Source: an uncultured Bacteroidales bacterium (lineage in GTDB: Bacteria; Bacteroidota; Bacteroidia; Bacteroidales; Paludibacteraceae). Taken from it: a DNA stretch of 6,418 bases. The notes beneath the pieces were generated by a model. It was not told the DNA's origin, searched no databases, and was given only the letters and a program-made list of their open reading frames with translations. Where the stretch lies: the NCBI GenBank assembly GCA_903873355.1, contig CAIQOG010000609.1:1-6418 (forward strand). Direction: 5' to 3'. The position numbers and the translations under genes were made by a program. Below, piece after piece: positions 5,621 through 6,418 of the stretch. How positions within the stretch are numbered: the stretch's first letter is position 1; every line of letters starts with the position of its first letter.

Positions 5621-6418
5621 TTATTTATCAAAACCAATCCCAACACCAATAGAAAAAAGACTTTCGTTTAATGGTTTAACTACAGGCAAGTAATAAGCAG
5701 GGTTTGGTTCAAAATAAACTGCATTCACAGAATAAGTAACTTTAAGGTACAACATCCCGAAATTAATAAATGCAGTTAGTCCGGCGGTTAGTGCATTATA
5801 ATTTACTGCCGAGCCACTTTCTCTGAAATGATATCCGGTTCCATCAACATTACCCGTTACGATAGTATAACCAATGGTTGGGCATATTGAAATCATATCA
5901 GATATCTGATTTTTTGTTATGAGTTTTAATCCATTCAGCAACATCAGGTCCATGCTTAATCCAACATTTTTTAAATCTATATCAGAATATAAATTAATTT
6001 GCATTTTTCTATTATCACCATAGGATAAACCAAATACCTCTGCATTCCCTATACCCATAATCGCTCCTATTCTACCACCGGGTTGAGATAGAATTCCTTC
6101 AGCAAATTTTCCGACCATAGGTGCCATCGTTCTTATAGCTTCCTGTTCATTAATCGTTCTTTGTTTAATCCGTTCTATTTCTCTATTAGCCATTTCTCTT
6201 TTTGCGGCTTCCAGTTTTCGTGCTTGCTCTTCTTCGGCTTCTTTTTTACGTCGTTCCTTTTCCACTTGTATAGCCCTGTTTTCGGCATCTATTTGTGTCT
6301 GACTCTTTTGTACATACTGTTCATTTGATTTGGTATTTTGTTGATTCCCTGTTTGGGAATTGCTACTTGCACCAGTGCTTGCAGCTTCTTGTTTTTTTTG
6401 TTGTTTTGTGGCTTCGTC
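5621..6418 (-). CDS. Coiled-coil plus beta-rich C-terminal protein, N-terminus outside the window
   Basis: The frame is open from the window edge to the TAA at 5621, giving at least 265 residues. An internal GTG at 6265 is not a credible start because the frame continues unbroken upstream. Counted from the window edge, residues 1-45 are low-complexity and rich in Gln, Asn, Ser, Thr and Lys. Residues about 46-97 are highly charged and predicted coiled coil (EKERRKKEAEEEQARK). Residues 98-125 are rich in Gly, Met and Ile (APMVGKFAEGILSQPGGR). The remainder has alternating hydrophobic strands and ends in SLFSIGVGIGFDK, the kind of ending seen in outer-membrane or barrel-like proteins. I do not recognise the family. 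An envelope-associated protein is a reasonable inference, but a signal peptide, if any, lies outside the window. Its 3' end is about 300 bp from the secreted-protein gene, which has its own promoter. Confidence 0.75.
   Translation of the reverse strand, partial: DEATKQQKKQEAASTGASSNSQTGNQQNTKSNEQYVQKSQTQIDAENRAIQVEKERRKKEAEEEQARKLEAAKREMANREIERIKQRTINEQEAIRTMAPMVGKFAEGILSQPGGRIGAIMGIGNAEVFGLSYGDNRKMQINLYSDIDLKNVGLSMDLMLLNGLKLITKNQISDMISICPTIGYTIVTGNVDGTGYHFRESGSAVNYNALTAGLTAFINFGMLYLKVTYSVNAVYFEPNPAYYLPVVKPLNESLFSIGVGIGFDK

Noticed and set aside
5486..5671. Plus-strand ORF of 61 codons
   Set aside because: It begins in the inverted-repeat element and overlaps the 3' end of the minus-strand coiled-coil gene; no promoter or family support.

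Overview
The window looks like the chromosome of a Bacteroidota (Bacteroidetes) bacterium. Evidence for this: AT-rich intergenic DNA; -7 promoter elements of the TAnnTTTG type; A/T-rich leaders without Shine-Dalgarno sequences; a secreted protein ending in what looks like a type IX secretion (T9SS) sorting domain; and a protein resembling the Bacteroidota-typical DUF6261 family. The genus cannot be fixed from this sequence.

Layout. (1) 45-814: a compact minus-strand operon of two small proteins, DUF4160 then DUF2442, with its own -7 element (807-814) and a strong intrinsic terminator (45-78). A palindromic, repeat-rich sequence overlaps the end of the second gene. (2) 905-1325: a noncoding-looking array of degenerate 42-bp units, each headed by a palindrome close to TGTACGGTACA, followed by a plus-strand terminator (1341-1367). 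(3) 1521-2689: a plus-strand transcription unit made of a TATATTTG -7 element, a roughly 300-nt leader with several potential hairpins and a 29-codon small ORF, a 265-residue helical protein (DUF6261-like), and a terminator. (4) 2690-3291: a convergent intergenic region with a minus-strand terminator, a 114-bp double-palindrome repeat and a bidirectional terminator. (5) 3311-5320, minus strand: a 669-residue secreted protein with Asp-box/BNR-type repeats and a T9SS-like tail. (6) 5321-5620: an inverted-repeat element that carries the probable promoter of gene (5). (7) 5621-6418, minus strand: the C-terminal part of a coiled-coil/beta-rich protein that runs off the window.

No common pathway links the genes. 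The two small DUF genes form one unit; the others look like independent units separated by terminators and repeats. The most unusual items are the 42-bp phased palindrome array, the long leader of the DUF6261-like gene, and the inverted-repeat element in which a 5-bp indel creates a consensus -7 element.
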